This document shows positions 35,523-45,350 of a stretch of 48,872 bases of DNA, one piece after another (within the stretch, counting starts at the first letter, position 1; the number at the start of each line of letters is the position of its first letter). The stretch is taken from positions 1 to 48,872 of the forward strand of contig NZ_QDAH01000043.1 in NCBI RefSeq assembly GCF_003075415.1, in the 5' to 3' direction. A program made the translations under genes and the position numbers. The DNA is from Microvirga sp. KLBC 81. GTDB taxonomy: Bacteria; Pseudomonadota; Alphaproteobacteria; Rhizobiales; Beijerinckiaceae. Under the pieces are notes generated by a model that saw only the letters and a program-made list of their open reading frames with translations, was not told the DNA's origin and searched no databases.

Positions 35523-37502
35523 CTATTCCTCTTGAGCCTTCAGCACAATGAGACGCGCGCCTTCCGCCACCTGCGCACCGGGCTCGGCGGCGATCTCCGC
35601 CACCTCGCCGTCCGAAGGCGCGACGAGCACGTGCTCCATCTTCATCGCCTCGACGATGGCAAGGCGCTGTCCCTTCTCGACCTTCTCTCCAGGCTGCACG
35701 AACACGGCCACGAGTTTGCCGTGCATCGGCGCCTTCACAGAGCCGCCCTCGTCCATGTGTTCGAGATCGACGTCGAACGGATCATAGGGCTGCACGAGCG
35801 TCTGACGACCGTTCCTGAAAATGTAGACTCCATGCGGCGCATCGACCTCCCGGTCGACCTGTTCATCGGCCCATCGATCGCTCTCGCCCACCGCAACCGT
35901 GCTGACACCAGGATGGTCAGGGCTGAAGATTTCACGCGCCTCGACGCGCTCACCATCGACCCTTAAGGGCATGCCGACACTGCGCGTTCCGAGCAGCTGG
36001 AAACCGTCCGGCTCCGACCAGGGAGATGAAGGCTCGTCATTTCTCAGATGCTCCATCATCCATAACCGGTCGATCTCCCGCGAGACCAAGGCTGCAGCAC
36101 CGAAGGAGACGGCAACCTCATCCAGCGCCTGCGGCGCGACGCCGAGGCTGTCCAGATTGCGGTCGATGAATCCGGTATCGAACTGCCCTGCCCTGAACTC
36201 GCGCGCTTCGCACAGCTTCTTCAGGAACGCGACATTGGTCTTCGGTCCGGCGACAATCGTTTCGCCAAGCGCCTCTGCAAGCATCGACAACGCTTCCTCG
36301 CGTGTCGCGCCATGTGCGATCACTTTCGCGATCATCGGATCGTAGTAAGGCGTCACCTCGGCGCCAGTCTCGACGCCCGTGTCGATGCGAATACCCTCGT
36401 TCTCCGGAAATTCGAGGGCCCAGAGCTTGCCGGTCGAAGGCAGGAATTCCTTTTCCGGATCTTCGGCGTAAAGGCGCGCCTCGACCGCGTGACCGTTGAT
36501 CGTGAGATCCTCTTGTGTGAACGGCAGCTTCTCGCCCGAGGCTGCGCGGAACTGCAGTTCCACGAGATCGAGCCCCGTGATCGCTTCCGTGACCGGATGC
36601 TCCACCTGCAGGCGCGTGTTCATTTCCATGAAATAGAAGCGGTCGGGACGAAGCCCTTCGCGTCCATCGGCGATGAACTCCACGGTGCCCGCGCCCACAT
36701 AACCGACAGCGCGGGCGGCTTCGACGGCGGCCTGACCCATGGCCTTGCGCATTTCCGGCGTCATGCCGGGAGCCGGCGCTTCCTCGATCACCTTCTGATG
36801 GCGGCGCTGGAGCGAGCAATCGCGCTCGAAGAGATGCACCACATTGCCGTGCGCATCCGCGAATACCTGGATCTCGATGTGGCGCGGCGAGAGAATGTAT
36901 TTCTCCACCAGCACGCGCGGATCGCCAAAGGCGCTCGAGGCCTCGCGTTGGGCACTCTCGAGAGCAGCCTCGAAATCGGCCGCCTTCTCGACGCGCTTCA
37001 TCCCCTTGCCGCCGCCGCCCGCGACAGCCTTGATGAGCACGGGATAGCCGATCTCGTAAGCCTTCTGGCGCAGGAAATCCGGATCCTGCTTCGACCCGTG
37101 ATAGCCAGGCACCACAGGCACGTTCGCCTGCTGCACGAGCGCTTTTGCCGCATCCTTCAGACCCATGGCCTTGATGGCGGAGGCCGGCGGGCCGACGAAC
37201 ACGATGCCGTTGGCGGCGCAGGCCTCGGCGAATTCGGCGCGCTCGGAGAGGAAGCCATAGCCGGGATGGATGGAAGCAGCCTTCGTGCGCTTGGCGACCT
37301 CAATGATCCTGTCGATCTTCAGATAGCTTTCGCGGGCGGGCGCGGGGCCGATCAGGTGCGCCTCGTCCGCCATCTGCACAAAGAGCGCATTCGCATCCGC
37401 CTCCGAATGGACCGCGATGGTGCGCATCCCGAGCCGCTTGGCGGTGCGGATGATCCGGCAGGCAATCTCGCCGCGATTGGCGATGAGAACACTCTCGAGC
37501 AT
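35523..37502 (-). CDS. Biotin-dependent acyl-CoA carboxylase, alpha (biotin carboxylase/BCCP) subunit
   Basis: This 659-residue subunit carries the biotin carboxylase and the biotin carrier domain. It has the pre-ATP-grasp part (SVLIANRGEIACRI), ATP-grasp with the Gly-rich loop VAGGGGKGM near 165, the catalytic stretch FMEMNTRLQVEHPVTE, then a linking domain, and the C-terminal biotinyl domain with EAMKM; the biotin-accepting Lys is 38 residues from the end. It carboxylates biotin using ATP and bicarbonate. Size and sequence fit 3-methylcrotonyl-CoA carboxylase alpha best, but propionyl/acetyl-CoA carboxylase cannot be excluded because no beta subunit is in the window. ATG 37502 has AAGGG 6 bases upstream and is preferred over ATG 37508. 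Confidence 0.85.
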   Translation of the reverse strand: MLESVLIANRGEIACRIIRTAKRLGMRTIAVHSEADANALFVQMADEAHLIGPAPARESYLKIDRIIEVAKRTKAASIHPGYGFLSERAEFAEACAANGIVFVGPPASAIKAMGLKDAAKALVQQANVPVVPGYHGSKQDPDFLRQKAYEIGYPVLIKAVAGGGGKGMKRVEKAADFEAALESAQREASSAFGDPRVLVEKYILSPRHIEIQVFADAHGNVVHLFERDCSLQRRHQKVIEEAPAPGMTPEMRKAMGQAAVEAARAVGYVGAGTVEFIADGREGLRPDRFYFMEMNTRLQVEHPVTEAITGLDLVELQFRAASGEKLPFTQEDLTINGHAVEARLYAEDPEKEFLPSTGKLWALEFPENEGIRIDTGVETGAEVTPYYDPMIAKVIAHGATREEALSMLAEALGETIVAGPKTNVAFLKKLCEAREFRAGQFDTGFIDRNLDSLGVAPQALDEVAVSFGAAALVSREIDRLWMMEHLRNDEPSSPWSEPDGFQLLGTRSVGMPLRVDGERVEAREIFSPDHPGVSTVAVGESDRWADEQVDREVDAPHGVYIFRNGRQTLVQPYDPFDVDLEHMDEGGSVKAPMHGKLVAVFVQPGEKVEKGQRLAIVEAMKMEHVLVAPSDGEVAEIAAEPGAQVAEGARLIVLKAQEE

Positions 37503-37751
37503 GGCCATCCCTTATAAGTCCGAATTCTGGTTCGGTTTTGTCAGAAGCTAAAGCAAAACCTAGGCCGCCTGTCACGCGGGAACAGCTTATTCCGAGTTGT
37601 CCCTAACAGGCGAGACGGCGAGCCGCGGCGTTCCCGCATTCCGTTTCCGACTTTCGTCCAACAGGTCGGCTAGATCCTATGCGACACCCGTTTGGAAGAT
37701 CCCTTTGGAGGCAGCCCCTTGCCTATCTGAAAAAGCCACGCTACCGTTTTC

Positions 37752-37768
37752 TTGCAAATGATTTGCAA
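37752..37768. promoter_or_regulatory. Perfect Mur/Fur-type palindrome before mntH
   Basis: TTGCAAATGATTTGCAA is an exact 8-1-8 palindrome, 14 bases before the mntH start codon. It closely resembles the Mur-responsive sites (TGCAAAT type) that repress mntH with manganese in rhizobia and Brucella. Seen directly; the regulator is inferred. Confidence 0.8.
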
Positions 37769-37782
37769 CTGCAGAAAGAATC

Positions 37783-39129
37783 ATGGATCAGTCCGCCCCT
37801 GTTTCCCTCGTGCGCAAAGCAGCTTGGCGTCAGGACGTGAGCCTGCCCTCCCTTCCGGAGGTGAACCGCTCGATCAAGGTGCGCCCTGGCTCAGTTTGGC
37901 GGAGGGCGGCGGCGTTTCTGGGGCCGGGCTATCTCGTGGCCGTAGGCTATATGGACCCGGGCAACTGGGCGACCTCCATCGCCGGCGGCTCGAAATACGG
38001 CTACGCCCTACTTTCGGTAGCCCTGATCTCGAACATCATGGCGATCATCCTGCAGTCGCTCTGCGCGCGTCTCGCGGTGGCCACCGGCCGCGACCTCGCA
38101 CAGGCCTGCCGGGATGCCTACCCGAGACCCATCGCCTGGGGCTTATGGCTTCTGGCAGAACTCGCCATCTGTGCCACGGATCTTGCCGAGGTGATCGGCA
38201 CGGCGATTGGTCTCAATCTTCTCTTCGGCATTCCGCTGGAGATCGGCGTCATCATTACGGCGCTGGATGTGTTCCTGATCCTCTATCTGCAGAATCTCGG
38301 CTTCCGCTGGGTCGAGGCCTTCATCATCACCCTGCTCGGCGTGATCGCCATTTGCTTCGGCGTCCAGATTGCCATGGCCGATCCGAATTGGGGTGCTGTC
38401 ATCACCGGGTTTGCGCCGACAACCGAGATCGTCACCAATCCGGACGTGCTCTATCTCGCGCTCGGCATTCTTGGCGCGACGGTGATGCCGCATAACCTCT
38501 ATCTGCATTCCGGCATCGTGCAGACACGCGCCTATGGTGAGACGTTGCCGGAGAAACGCGAGGCGATGCGCTTCGCAACGCTCGATTCCACCATTGCGCT
38601 GATGTTCGCTCTCACCATCAACGCCTCTCTGCTGATCCTCGCCGCGGCAGCCTTCTACGGCACGGGGCGTACGGAGATTGCCGAACTCGGCGAAGCGCAT
38701 ACCCTGCTGCAGCCGATCTTGGGGAGCGCCATCGCGCCGATGCTGTTCGGCCTGTCGCTGCTCTGCTGCGGTCTCAACTCCACGGTAACAGCTACCATGG
38801 CCGGCCAGATCGTCATGGAGGGCTTCATCAACTTCAAGATGGCACCCTGGATGCGCCGCCTGATCACCCGTGGCATCGCCATTGTTCCGGCAGCTGCCGT
38901 CACCATTGCCTATGGTGAGAGCGGCACCGCGAAACTGCTGATCCTCAGCCAGGTGATCCTCAGCCTTCAGCTGCCCTTTGCAGTCGTCCCGCTCGTGACG
39001 ATGACAGCCTCCAAGCGGAAGATGGGCGAACTCGTCACGCCGCGCTGGCTCACCGTCATCGCCGGTGTCATCGCGGCGGTGATTGTGACGCTGAACGTGA
39101 AGCTGCTGATGGATTTCGTGATCGGGTGA
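37783..39129 (+). CDS. mntH: Manganese/divalent metal transporter, Nramp family
   Basis: This 448-residue inner-membrane proton-coupled Mn(II) importer of about 11 transmembrane helices has the first metal-site motif DPGN at 58-61 ([15 protein letters not shown]) and the second helix motif [13 protein letters not shown]. It supplies manganese. A perfect palindrome (37752-37768) overlaps its 5' region. ATG 37783 is preceded by a GAAAGAAT purine stretch. The gene stands alone, with a repeat-rich gap to convergent valS. Confidence 0.93.
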   Translation: MDQSAPVSLVRKAAWRQDVSLPSLPEVNRSIKVRPGSVWRRAAAFLGPGYLVAVGYMDPGNWATSIAGGSKYGYALLSVALISNIMAIILQSLCARLAVATGRDLAQACRDAYPRPIAWGLWLLAELAICATDLAEVIGTAIGLNLLFGIPLEIGVIITALDVFLILYLQNLGFRWVEAFIITLLGVIAICFGVQIAMADPNWGAVITGFAPTTEIVTNPDVLYLALGILGATVMPHNLYLHSGIVQTRAYGETLPEKREAMRFATLDSTIALMFALTINASLLILAAAAFYGTGRTEIAELGEAHTLLQPILGSAIAPMLFGLSLLCCGLNSTVTATMAGQIVMEGFINFKMAPWMRRLITRGIAIVPAAAVTIAYGESGTAKLLILSQVILSLQLPFAVVPLVTMTASKRKMGELVTPRWLTVIAGVIAAVIVTLNVKLLMDFVIG

Positions 39130-39169
39130 GGAGCATAGGCGCCTCGTCATCCGCCGTATCCTCCCCGTC

Positions 39170-39192
39170 ATGGCCGGGTTCATCCCGGCCAT
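39170..39192. repeat. Intergenic repeat hairpin (GTCATGGCCGGG type)
   Basis: ATGGCCGGG (39170-39178) pairs with CCCGGCCAT (39184-39192). This is half of a composite element whose other half is at 39230-39250. GTCATGGCCGGG/CCCGGCCAT-type palindromes are common between genes in Hyphomicrobiales. Confidence 0.7.
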
Positions 39193-39229
39193 CCCGCTTC
39201 TGTGAGACACAGAGCCGTTCAGATCGAGA

Positions 39230-39250
39230 TCACCGGCCCAAGGCCGGTGA
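39230..39250. repeat. Intergenic repeat hairpin (TCACCGGCC type)
   Basis: TCACCGGCC (39230-39238) pairs exactly with GGCCGGTGA (39242-39250). It lies between the convergent mntH and valS genes and can terminate both. Confidence 0.7.
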
Positions 39251-39273
39251 TGACGAGTGTTTGCAAGGATTGC

Positions 39274-41982
39274 TTACGCATCCTTAAGGCGCGAGAGGGC
39301 CTCTTCCATCTTCGTCTTGCGAGTGAGAGCCTCCTCGCGGCGCTCGCGCTGCTCTTCGACGACCTCCTCGGGCGCGCGCTTGATGAAGTCCGCGTTCCCG
39401 AGCTTCGCATCGATCTTGCCGATCTCCACATCCAGCTTCTGGATTTCCTTGGCGAGGCGCGCGCGCTCGGCATCGAGATCGATCACACCCTCCAGCGGCA
39501 GCGCCGCCACTTCGCCGCGGATGAGGAGCTGGATCGAGCTCTTCGGCGCGGCATCTGCAAACGAGATGCCGGAGAGGCGCGCGAGGCGCTTCACGATATC
39601 GCCCCAGCGATCCGCACGAGCCTTCACATCGGCGGAAGACGCGACGAGCACGAGCGGGATCTGCGCACCGGCGGGCACGTTCGTCTCGGAACGGGCCGAG
39701 CGGATCTCGGTGACGAGGTCCACCACCCAGCCGATCTCGGCCTCGGCCTGCGGATCGATGAGGTGATCCAGATTCGACCAGGGCGCCAGCGCCAGGATCG
39801 TCTCGCGCTTCGGCCCCTCCTGCCCCTTCACCTCCCACAGCTCTTCCGTCAGGAAGGGCATGATGGGATGCAGGAGCTTGCAGATTTCATCGAGGATGAA
39901 CGCGATGGTGGCACGGGTCTCATCCTTCGCAGGAGAATCCGCCCCCTGCAGCACGGGCTTGGCGAGCTCCAGCGTCCAGTCGCAGAACACGTTCCACACG
40001 AAGCGATAGGCAGCACCTGCCGCCTCGTTGAACTTGTAGGCCTGAATACCGGCCGCGACGTCGTTGACCGCCTTCGCGCACTCGCTGAGCGCCCACTTGT
40101 TGAGCGTCTCTTTCACCGACTTCGGATCGAAGCCTGCGATGCGCTTGCACTCGTTCATCTCGGCGAAGCGGGCCGCGTTCCAGATCTTGGTCGCGAAGTT
40201 GCGGTAGTTCTCGACGCGCTGAACCGACAGCTTGATGTCGCGCCCCTGCGCGGCCATCGAGGTGAGCGTCATGCGCAGCGCATCCGCGCCATACTGCTCA
40301 ATCACGTCGAGCGGATCGATGACGTTGCCTTTCGACTTCGACATCTTCGCGCCCTTCTCGTCGCGGACGAGAGCGTGGATGTAGACGGTGTCGAAGGGCA
40401 CTTCGTCCATGAAGTGCAGGCCCATCATCATCATGCGGGCGACCCAGAAGAAGATGATGTCGAAGCCAGTGACAAGCGTGTTGGTCGGATAATAGCGATT
40501 GAGTTCCGGCGTCTCGTCCGGCCAACCCAACGTCGAGAACGGCCAGAGCGCGGAGGAGAACCAAGTGTCGAGCACGTCCTCGTCGCGCTTCAACGCCACG
40601 TCCTTGCCGTGCGTGGTGCGCGCTTCGGCTTTCGCATCCTCCTCAGAGTGCGCGACGAACACGTTGCCTTGGTCGTCGTACCAGGCCGGGATCTGGTGGC
40701 CCCACCAGAGCTGGCGCGAGATGCACCACGGCTCGATGTTTTCGAGCCACTGGAAGTAGGTCTTCTCCCAGTTTTCCGGCACGAACCTGGTCTGGCCCTT
40801 GCGCACGGCATCAAGCGCACGATCCGCCAGCGGCTTCACGTTCACGTACCACTGATCGGTGAGATAAGGCTCGATCACCACGTTCGAACGGTCGCCATGC
40901 GGGACCACATGGGTGTTCGGCTCGATCTGAACGAGAACCTCGCGCTCCTCGAGCATCGCGACGATGCGCTTTCGCGCCTCGAAGCGGTCGAGACCCTCGA
41001 GAGCCATCACGGCCTGCAGATCGTCCGTCTGCTGAAGGCCTTCAAGGAAGCCCTCATTGCCGGAGAGCGCCAGCTGCGCTTCCGTGCCGAAGATGTTGAT
41101 CAGCGGCAGCTTGTGGCGCTTGCCGACCTCGAAGTCGTTGAAGTCGTGCGCAGGCGTGATCTTCACCGCGCCCGTCCCCTTCTCAGGGTCGGAATATTCG
41201 TCGGCGACAATCGGAATGCGGCGCCCCACCAGCGGCAGGATCGCGAACTTGCCGACGAGATCCTTGTAGCGCTCGTCCTCCGGATGCACGGCAACGGCCA
41301 CGTCGCCCAGCATCGTCTCAGGACGCGTGGTGGCAACGGTGATGGAGCGGTCAGGCATGCCTTCGATGGCATAGCGGATGTGCCAGAGGTTGCCCTTCAC
41401 CTCGACCTGGACCACCTCGAGATCGGAGATCGCGGTCTGGAACTTGGGGTCCCAGTTCACGAGGCGCTTGTCCTTGTAGATCAGGCCCTGGTTGTAGAGG
41501 TCGACGAAGACCTTCAGCACGGCCTTGGACAGGCCCTCGTCCATGGTGAAGCGCTCGCGCGACCAGTCGCAGGAGGCGCCGAGGCGCTTGAGCTGGCGCA
41601 CGATGGTGCCGCCGGACTCCTCCTTCCACTCCCACACGCGCTTGATGAATTCCTCGCGGCCGAGCTCGCGGCGGTGGATCTGTTTCTCCATGAGCTTGCG
41701 CTCGACCACCATCTGGGTGGCGATGCCCGCGTGATCGGTGCCCGGCTGCCACAGCACGTCCTTGCCTCGCATGCGCTCGAAGCGGCAGAGGATGTCCTGG
41801 ATCGTGTTGTTGAGGGCATGCCCCATGTGGAGCGAGCCCGTGACGTTCGGCGGCGGGATGACGATGGAATAAGGTTCGGCGTCCCTGCGATCCGGCCGTC
41901 CAGCCTTGAAGGCCTCGGCCTCCTCCCAGAGGGTGGCGATGCGTGCTTCGACGGAAGCAGGGTCGAACGTCTTGTCCATCAT
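39274..41982 (-). CDS. valS: Valyl-tRNA synthetase
   Basis: This 902-residue class I aminoacyl-tRNA synthetase has the HIGH-type motif HMGH (in PPPNVTGSLHMGHALNNT), the CP1 editing domain (about 190-370), the KMSKS loop (GAKMSKSKGN near 530), an anticodon-binding domain, and a C-terminal coiled-coil arm rich in Lys/Glu. It has full length and is complete. It lies 99 bases downstream of popZ on the same strand; tolC-popZ-valS is a conserved order in this order of bacteria. Confidence 0.96.
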   Translation of the reverse strand: MMDKTFDPASVEARIATLWEEAEAFKAGRPDRRDAEPYSIVIPPPNVTGSLHMGHALNNTIQDILCRFERMRGKDVLWQPGTDHAGIATQMVVERKLMEKQIHRRELGREEFIKRVWEWKEESGGTIVRQLKRLGASCDWSRERFTMDEGLSKAVLKVFVDLYNQGLIYKDKRLVNWDPKFQTAISDLEVVQVEVKGNLWHIRYAIEGMPDRSITVATTRPETMLGDVAVAVHPEDERYKDLVGKFAILPLVGRRIPIVADEYSDPEKGTGAVKITPAHDFNDFEVGKRHKLPLINIFGTEAQLALSGNEGFLEGLQQTDDLQAVMALEGLDRFEARKRIVAMLEEREVLVQIEPNTHVVPHGDRSNVVIEPYLTDQWYVNVKPLADRALDAVRKGQTRFVPENWEKTYFQWLENIEPWCISRQLWWGHQIPAWYDDQGNVFVAHSEEDAKAEARTTHGKDVALKRDEDVLDTWFSSALWPFSTLGWPDETPELNRYYPTNTLVTGFDIIFFWVARMMMMGLHFMDEVPFDTVYIHALVRDEKGAKMSKSKGNVIDPLDVIEQYGADALRMTLTSMAAQGRDIKLSVQRVENYRNFATKIWNAARFAEMNECKRIAGFDPKSVKETLNKWALSECAKAVNDVAAGIQAYKFNEAAGAAYRFVWNVFCDWTLELAKPVLQGADSPAKDETRATIAFILDEICKLLHPIMPFLTEELWEVKGQEGPKRETILALAPWSNLDHLIDPQAEAEIGWVVDLVTEIRSARSETNVPAGAQIPLVLVASSADVKARADRWGDIVKRLARLSGISFADAAPKSSIQLLIRGEVAALPLEGVIDLDAERARLAKEIQKLDVEIGKIDAKLGNADFIKRAPEEVVEEQRERREEALTRKTKMEEALSRLKDA

Positions 41983-42081
41983 GATGCGATACCGGCCAGT
42001 TGGCGCGCCAAACGCGCGAGCAAGACGGCTACAAACCGGACGGATGGGACGAAGTCAACCGATGGACGGAAAACTTGGGGT

Positions 42082-42657
42082 TTATCCGCGAGTCACGCGC
42101 TCGATTTCGGTCTTCACCAGCCGCTCCACGAGGGTCGGAAGGTTATCGTCGAGCCATGCCTTGAGCATAGGCCGCAGCATCTCCTTCATCAGGTCCTCGA
42201 CGGTCTGGGGCTGGCTCTGCGCGCGGACCGCACTCAGCCGTCCGAAGGCCTCGGAAACGGAGGCTTCCGTCATCCGGGACAAGAGGGATTCGCCAGGGTT
42301 CCGCTCGCAGGGCTGAGCGAAGGCCTGAGGAGCGGGAGCCTTTGGCACGGCAGCCGGAGAAACAGGCCGTTCGGCCTCATAGCTCTCCGCGATACGGGCG
42401 ATGGACCGCTCCTCCTGGAATGAATCGCCCTGGGCGAGAGATTTCTCCTCCTCGGCGACGTCAAGCAAAGGCTCAGGATAAAGACCGGAGGAAACATGTC
42501 TCTCGGCGATATCGAGAACGGTCTTCAGGGGCGTCGGCTCGGGCTCCCGGAAAGCCGGCCCCGGGGCCGGTTCATGATCATCAGAAATAATGCGACGGAT
42601 GGAAGCTAAAATATCTTCCATCGATGGTTCATTGACCTTCAGGTTCATCGAACCCAT
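42082..42657 (-). CDS. popZ: Polar organizing protein PopZ (DUF2497)
   Basis: The 191-residue protein has the two hallmark ends of PopZ: an N-terminal helix EPSMEDILASIRRIISDD, a Pro/Glu/Ala-rich disordered middle (about 30-125), and the C-terminal helices LRPMLKAWLDDNLPTLVERLV that self-assemble into polar condensates. PopZ anchors the chromosome and recruits cell-cycle proteins at the cell pole. ATG 42657 is preceded by GGTGGGG; the ATG at 42648 is an alternative. It is between tolC and valS. Confidence 0.9.
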   Translation of the reverse strand: MGSMNLKVNEPSMEDILASIRRIISDDHEPAPGPAFREPEPTPLKTVLDIAERHVSSGLYPEPLLDVAEEEKSLAQGDSFQEERSIARIAESYEAERPVSPAAVPKAPAPQAFAQPCERNPGESLLSRMTEASVSEAFGRLSAVRAQSQPQTVEDLMKEMLRPMLKAWLDDNLPTLVERLVKTEIERVTRG

Positions 42658-42741
42658 AGCCCCACCCAATACAATAGAGTTTTAGAATCTCATTCTTGAG
42701 AATTGTTTTTAAGTATTTTACGCAAACTTATAGAAAACAAG

Positions 42742-42771
42742 CGGGGCCAGAACTGAATCGCCCTGGCCCCG
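42742..42771 (-). terminator. Terminator of tolC
   Basis: CGGGGCCAG (42742-42750) pairs with CTGGCCCCG (42763-42771) around a 12-base loop. On the minus strand it is followed by CTTGTTTTC. It is just after the tolC stop. Confidence 0.7.
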
Positions 42772-42778
42772 ATACTTA

Positions 42779-44200
42779 TCAACGACCATCAGGCGTGGCC
42801 GTGCCGATCCAAAGATCTTTGACCTGATCGTAGTGAATCTTGGGGCTATAGTGATTCACAGCGAGCCCCAGAGCACGGGAGTTGAGGCGTCCCATGGACT
42901 GAACCAGGCTGTAGGAGGCCACCACACGATCGCGCTGCGCCTGGATCAGGTTCACGCGGGCCGTGAGAAGCTCCTGCTGAGCGTTCAGCACATCCAGCGT
43001 GGTACGCTGGCCGACGCGGGCCTCTTCACGGACACCGCTGAGAGCCGTCTCGGCCGCATCGATCTGGGCCTGCGCAGCCTGGATCTGTGCGCGAGCGGCC
43101 TCAAGTTCACCCCAGGATGATAGAACTGCGGCGCGCACCTGATCGCGAACCCAATCCGCCTGGAGCTGAGCCTGACCGGCCTGTTCCTTGGCCTGTCGGA
43201 CCTCGGCATAGACCTGTCCACCTTCATAGATCGGAACAGTCAGCCTCGCCCCAACGGCGGCAGCGAGCCTCTCGTCGCCAGACGTTTGCACGTCATAGGC
43301 CTGGTTAACAGAAGCCGTAACCCCAAGTTGCGGAGCGAGTGCACCCTGAGCAACTTTCACGGCAAGCTCGGCGGCATCGACGGCATGCTGGGCAGCCTTG
43401 ATGGCCGGATGCTCTCCAAGTGCGATTTTGATAGCTGCATCCACAGTACGGGGAGTCAGCCTGTCGAGCGGACGCCCAGGCGCCAGCTGTCGCGGCTCAA
43501 CGCCAACAAACTGGCGGTACTGCGCGATGCTGGTCCGCAAATTGGCCTCGGCCGCGCTTGCCTGGGAGCGCGCGGCGGCGAGACGCGACTCGGCCTGAGC
43601 CACGTCTGTTCGAGTGACCTCACCGACGTTGAAGCGGTCCCGGGTCTGACGCAGTTGCTCGTCGATCACCTCGACGTTGTTGCGCTGGAGATCGAGGATT
43701 GCCGTGTCGCGCAGCACGTTCATATAGGCGCTGGCGGCGCTGAACAGCATATCCTGTTCGACGGTGTTCAGGTCTTCCCGGGAGCGGAGAACGCCTGATT
43801 CCGCCCGCCGAACCTGATTATCCGTCCGAAACCCGTCAAAGATCGGTTGAGTGATCTCAACGCCAAAATTACGAGGTGTCAGCCACTCAGTCTGCTCACC
43901 CCCTGTACCGAAAATATTGCGCGGCGTCCTCGGGTCATATTGCGAGTAGGTGCGCGAGATCTCCGCAGTGCCCGTAACCCGTGGACGGTAGCCGGACTTC
44001 GCCTGAGCAACGTCTTCGTCGGCGGCACGAACGCCGGCGCGCTGGGCGTTCAGGTTTGGGTTGTTGCCATAGGCCCTGGCCAATGCGCTTTCCAGCGTCT
44101 CGGCTGAAACACCGTTCGCGCCCATCAGCACGAATGCGGAGGCCATGACTCCAAGGAGCATGCGATACTTGTTGCTGGATTGCTTCCCGTTCACGCCCAC
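42779..44200 (-). CDS. tolC: TolC-family outer-membrane efflux protein
   Basis: This 473-residue outer-membrane channel of the TolC/BepC type has a signal peptide (cleavage after VSA near residue 33), then two pseudo-repeats, each with the long helix-strand pattern. TLESALARAYGNNPNLNAQRAGVRAADEDVAQA opens the first, and EARVGQRTTLDVLNAQQELL is the family's second-repeat signature. It partners with inner-membrane pumps or Type I secretion systems; none is in the window. The ATG 44200 start is clear. Confidence 0.93.
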   Translation of the reverse strand: MGVNGKQSSNKYRMLLGVMASAFVLMGANGVSAETLESALARAYGNNPNLNAQRAGVRAADEDVAQAKSGYRPRVTGTAEISRTYSQYDPRTPRNIFGTGGEQTEWLTPRNFGVEITQPIFDGFRTDNQVRRAESGVLRSREDLNTVEQDMLFSAASAYMNVLRDTAILDLQRNNVEVIDEQLRQTRDRFNVGEVTRTDVAQAESRLAAARSQASAAEANLRTSIAQYRQFVGVEPRQLAPGRPLDRLTPRTVDAAIKIALGEHPAIKAAQHAVDAAELAVKVAQGALAPQLGVTASVNQAYDVQTSGDERLAAAVGARLTVPIYEGGQVYAEVRQAKEQAGQAQLQADWVRDQVRAAVLSSWGELEAARAQIQAAQAQIDAAETALSGVREEARVGQRTTLDVLNAQQELLTARVNLIQAQRDRVVASYSLVQSMGRLNSRALGLAVNHYSPKIHYDQVKDLWIGTATPDGR

Positions 44201-44389
44201 CTGCCTGACGATTTCGATACGCTCAATCGTCGTCGAAACCGATTCACAAAACTCGGATCATTCAAAGCGCAACAATAACTATGCCATTCGAGTCGGCAAC
44301 AGCCCCCCTTCAAGGCGATGAATTTTAGTGTGGGGGTGGCGCAAAAAAGCGACACTATTTTCGAACGAAATTAGGAATTTAGTAAGAAT

Positions 44390-45052
44390 TCAGAATGTGA
44401 AGCCGGGCTCTTGGACGAAGGGCGCCAGAACGGGAGCCGCAGCGTCGAAGAGGGTACGCTCGCCGAACGCATCGCCCGAGCGCACATAGAGGGTTGCCCG
44501 GGCCGCACGGCCACGACCCTTCACGCAGACCAGGCGGCCGCCTTCGGCCAACTGCTGCAGAAGCGCCTCGGGGCGCACATCCACCGCGCCGTTGATGAGA
44601 ATAACGTCGTAGGGAGCATTCCCGGCATATCCCTGGTCGAGCGGACCGGTCACCACCTCGACCCCACCTGCACCGGCGACTGCAAGGCTCTTCTTGGCCG
44701 CATCGGCGAGAGCCTCGTCCGATTCCAGAGCCGTCACCCGAGCGCCGAGCTTGTCGAATACGGCGGCGGCATAGCCGCGGCCGCAAGCCACATCGAGCGC
44801 CGTCTCGCCGGCTTCGACGCCAAGAGCCTGAATCATACGGCCCAGGTTCATGGGAGAGAGCATGTAGCGGCGGGTGGCGCTGTCGCTGACCAGAATGTCC
44901 TGATCGATATAGGCAAGCTCCTCACGGCCGGGGAGAACGAACTTCTCGCGCGGAACGGTGTCCATGGCATCGAGCAACGGAAGGTCGTTCACGTCGAAAG
45001 TGCGCAGCTGGCTATCAACCATCATCCGGCGCGCTTGCGTGAAATCGACCAT
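44390..45052 (-). CDS. Protein-L-isoaspartate O-methyltransferase family protein
   Basis: The 220-residue PCMT-like methyltransferase begins MVDFTQARRMMVDSQLRTFDVND and has a SAM-binding loop in the form DVACGRGYAAAVFDKLGA at about 80-97 (the usual glycine-rich motif is modified), then VTALESDE. It is the tolC-linked rhizobial subgroup, which is shorter than true Pcm in its substrate loops, so isoaspartate repair is not certain. ATG 45052 is the start. The frame is open upstream to 45250 but runs antisense-free across tRNA-Cys, so that part is not coding. Confidence 0.8.
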   Translation of the reverse strand: MVDFTQARRMMVDSQLRTFDVNDLPLLDAMDTVPREKFVLPGREELAYIDQDILVSDSATRRYMLSPMNLGRMIQALGVEAGETALDVACGRGYAAAVFDKLGARVTALESDEALADAAKKSLAVAGAGGVEVVTGPLDQGYAGNAPYDVILINGAVDVRPEALLQQLAEGGRLVCVKGRGRAARATLYVRSGDAFGERTLFDAAAPVLAPFVQEPGFTF

Positions 45053-45076
45053 GGAGATTGCCTCAGAAATTCGACT

Positions 45077-45150
45077 TGGAGGCCTCGCCCGGAATCGAAC
45101 CGGGGTGCAAGGATTTGCAGTCCTCTGCGTAACCACTCCGCCACGAGGCC
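45077..45150 (-). tRNA. tRNA-Cys (GCA)
   Basis: The 74-nt cloverleaf on the minus strand has acceptor GGCCTCG pairing with CGAGGCC, anticodon loop ACTGCAAAT (GCA), T loop GGTTCGATTCC, and a CCA end encoded in the genome. It lies 24 bases upstream of the pcm-like start on the same strand. Confidence 0.97.
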
Positions 45151-45244
45151 ATCCGGGGCGTACCGCGAACGCGGCGGGAGCCTCATAGCAAGTGCCCTTC
45201 CAAAGAGCAACAGCCCGTTTTGTGAGATAGCTCACGAAAGGGGC

Positions 45245-45272
45245 TTGCACCCCGCCAAACTCGTGTTATATG
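45245..45272 (+). promoter_or_regulatory. Probable promoter of tRNA-Asn
   Basis: TTGCAC (45245-45250), a 16-base gap and TATATG (45267-45272) lie about 80 bases before tRNA-Asn and resemble a sigma-70 promoter. Confidence 0.45.
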
Positions 45273-45350
45273 CCACGCACCGTCGCCGACGAGAGCTGCT
45301 CCGGCAGTCCCGGCGAGAAGAGGCGAAAGTCTCCTGAAGGTATGGCTTAT

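Noticed and set aside
36312..37517. A 401-codon + strand frame opposite the biotin carboxylase
   Set aside because: Antisense shadow of a clear ATP-grasp enzyme.
39202..42423. A 1073-codon open frame on the + strand opposite valS and popZ
   Set aside because: It is the antisense shadow of two well-recognised genes; high GC makes long antisense frames common. The product is His/Arg/Leu-rich with no domain.
45053..45250. N-terminal extension of the methyltransferase gene
   Set aside because: The open frame runs across the tRNA-Cys gene; the family start is at 45052.
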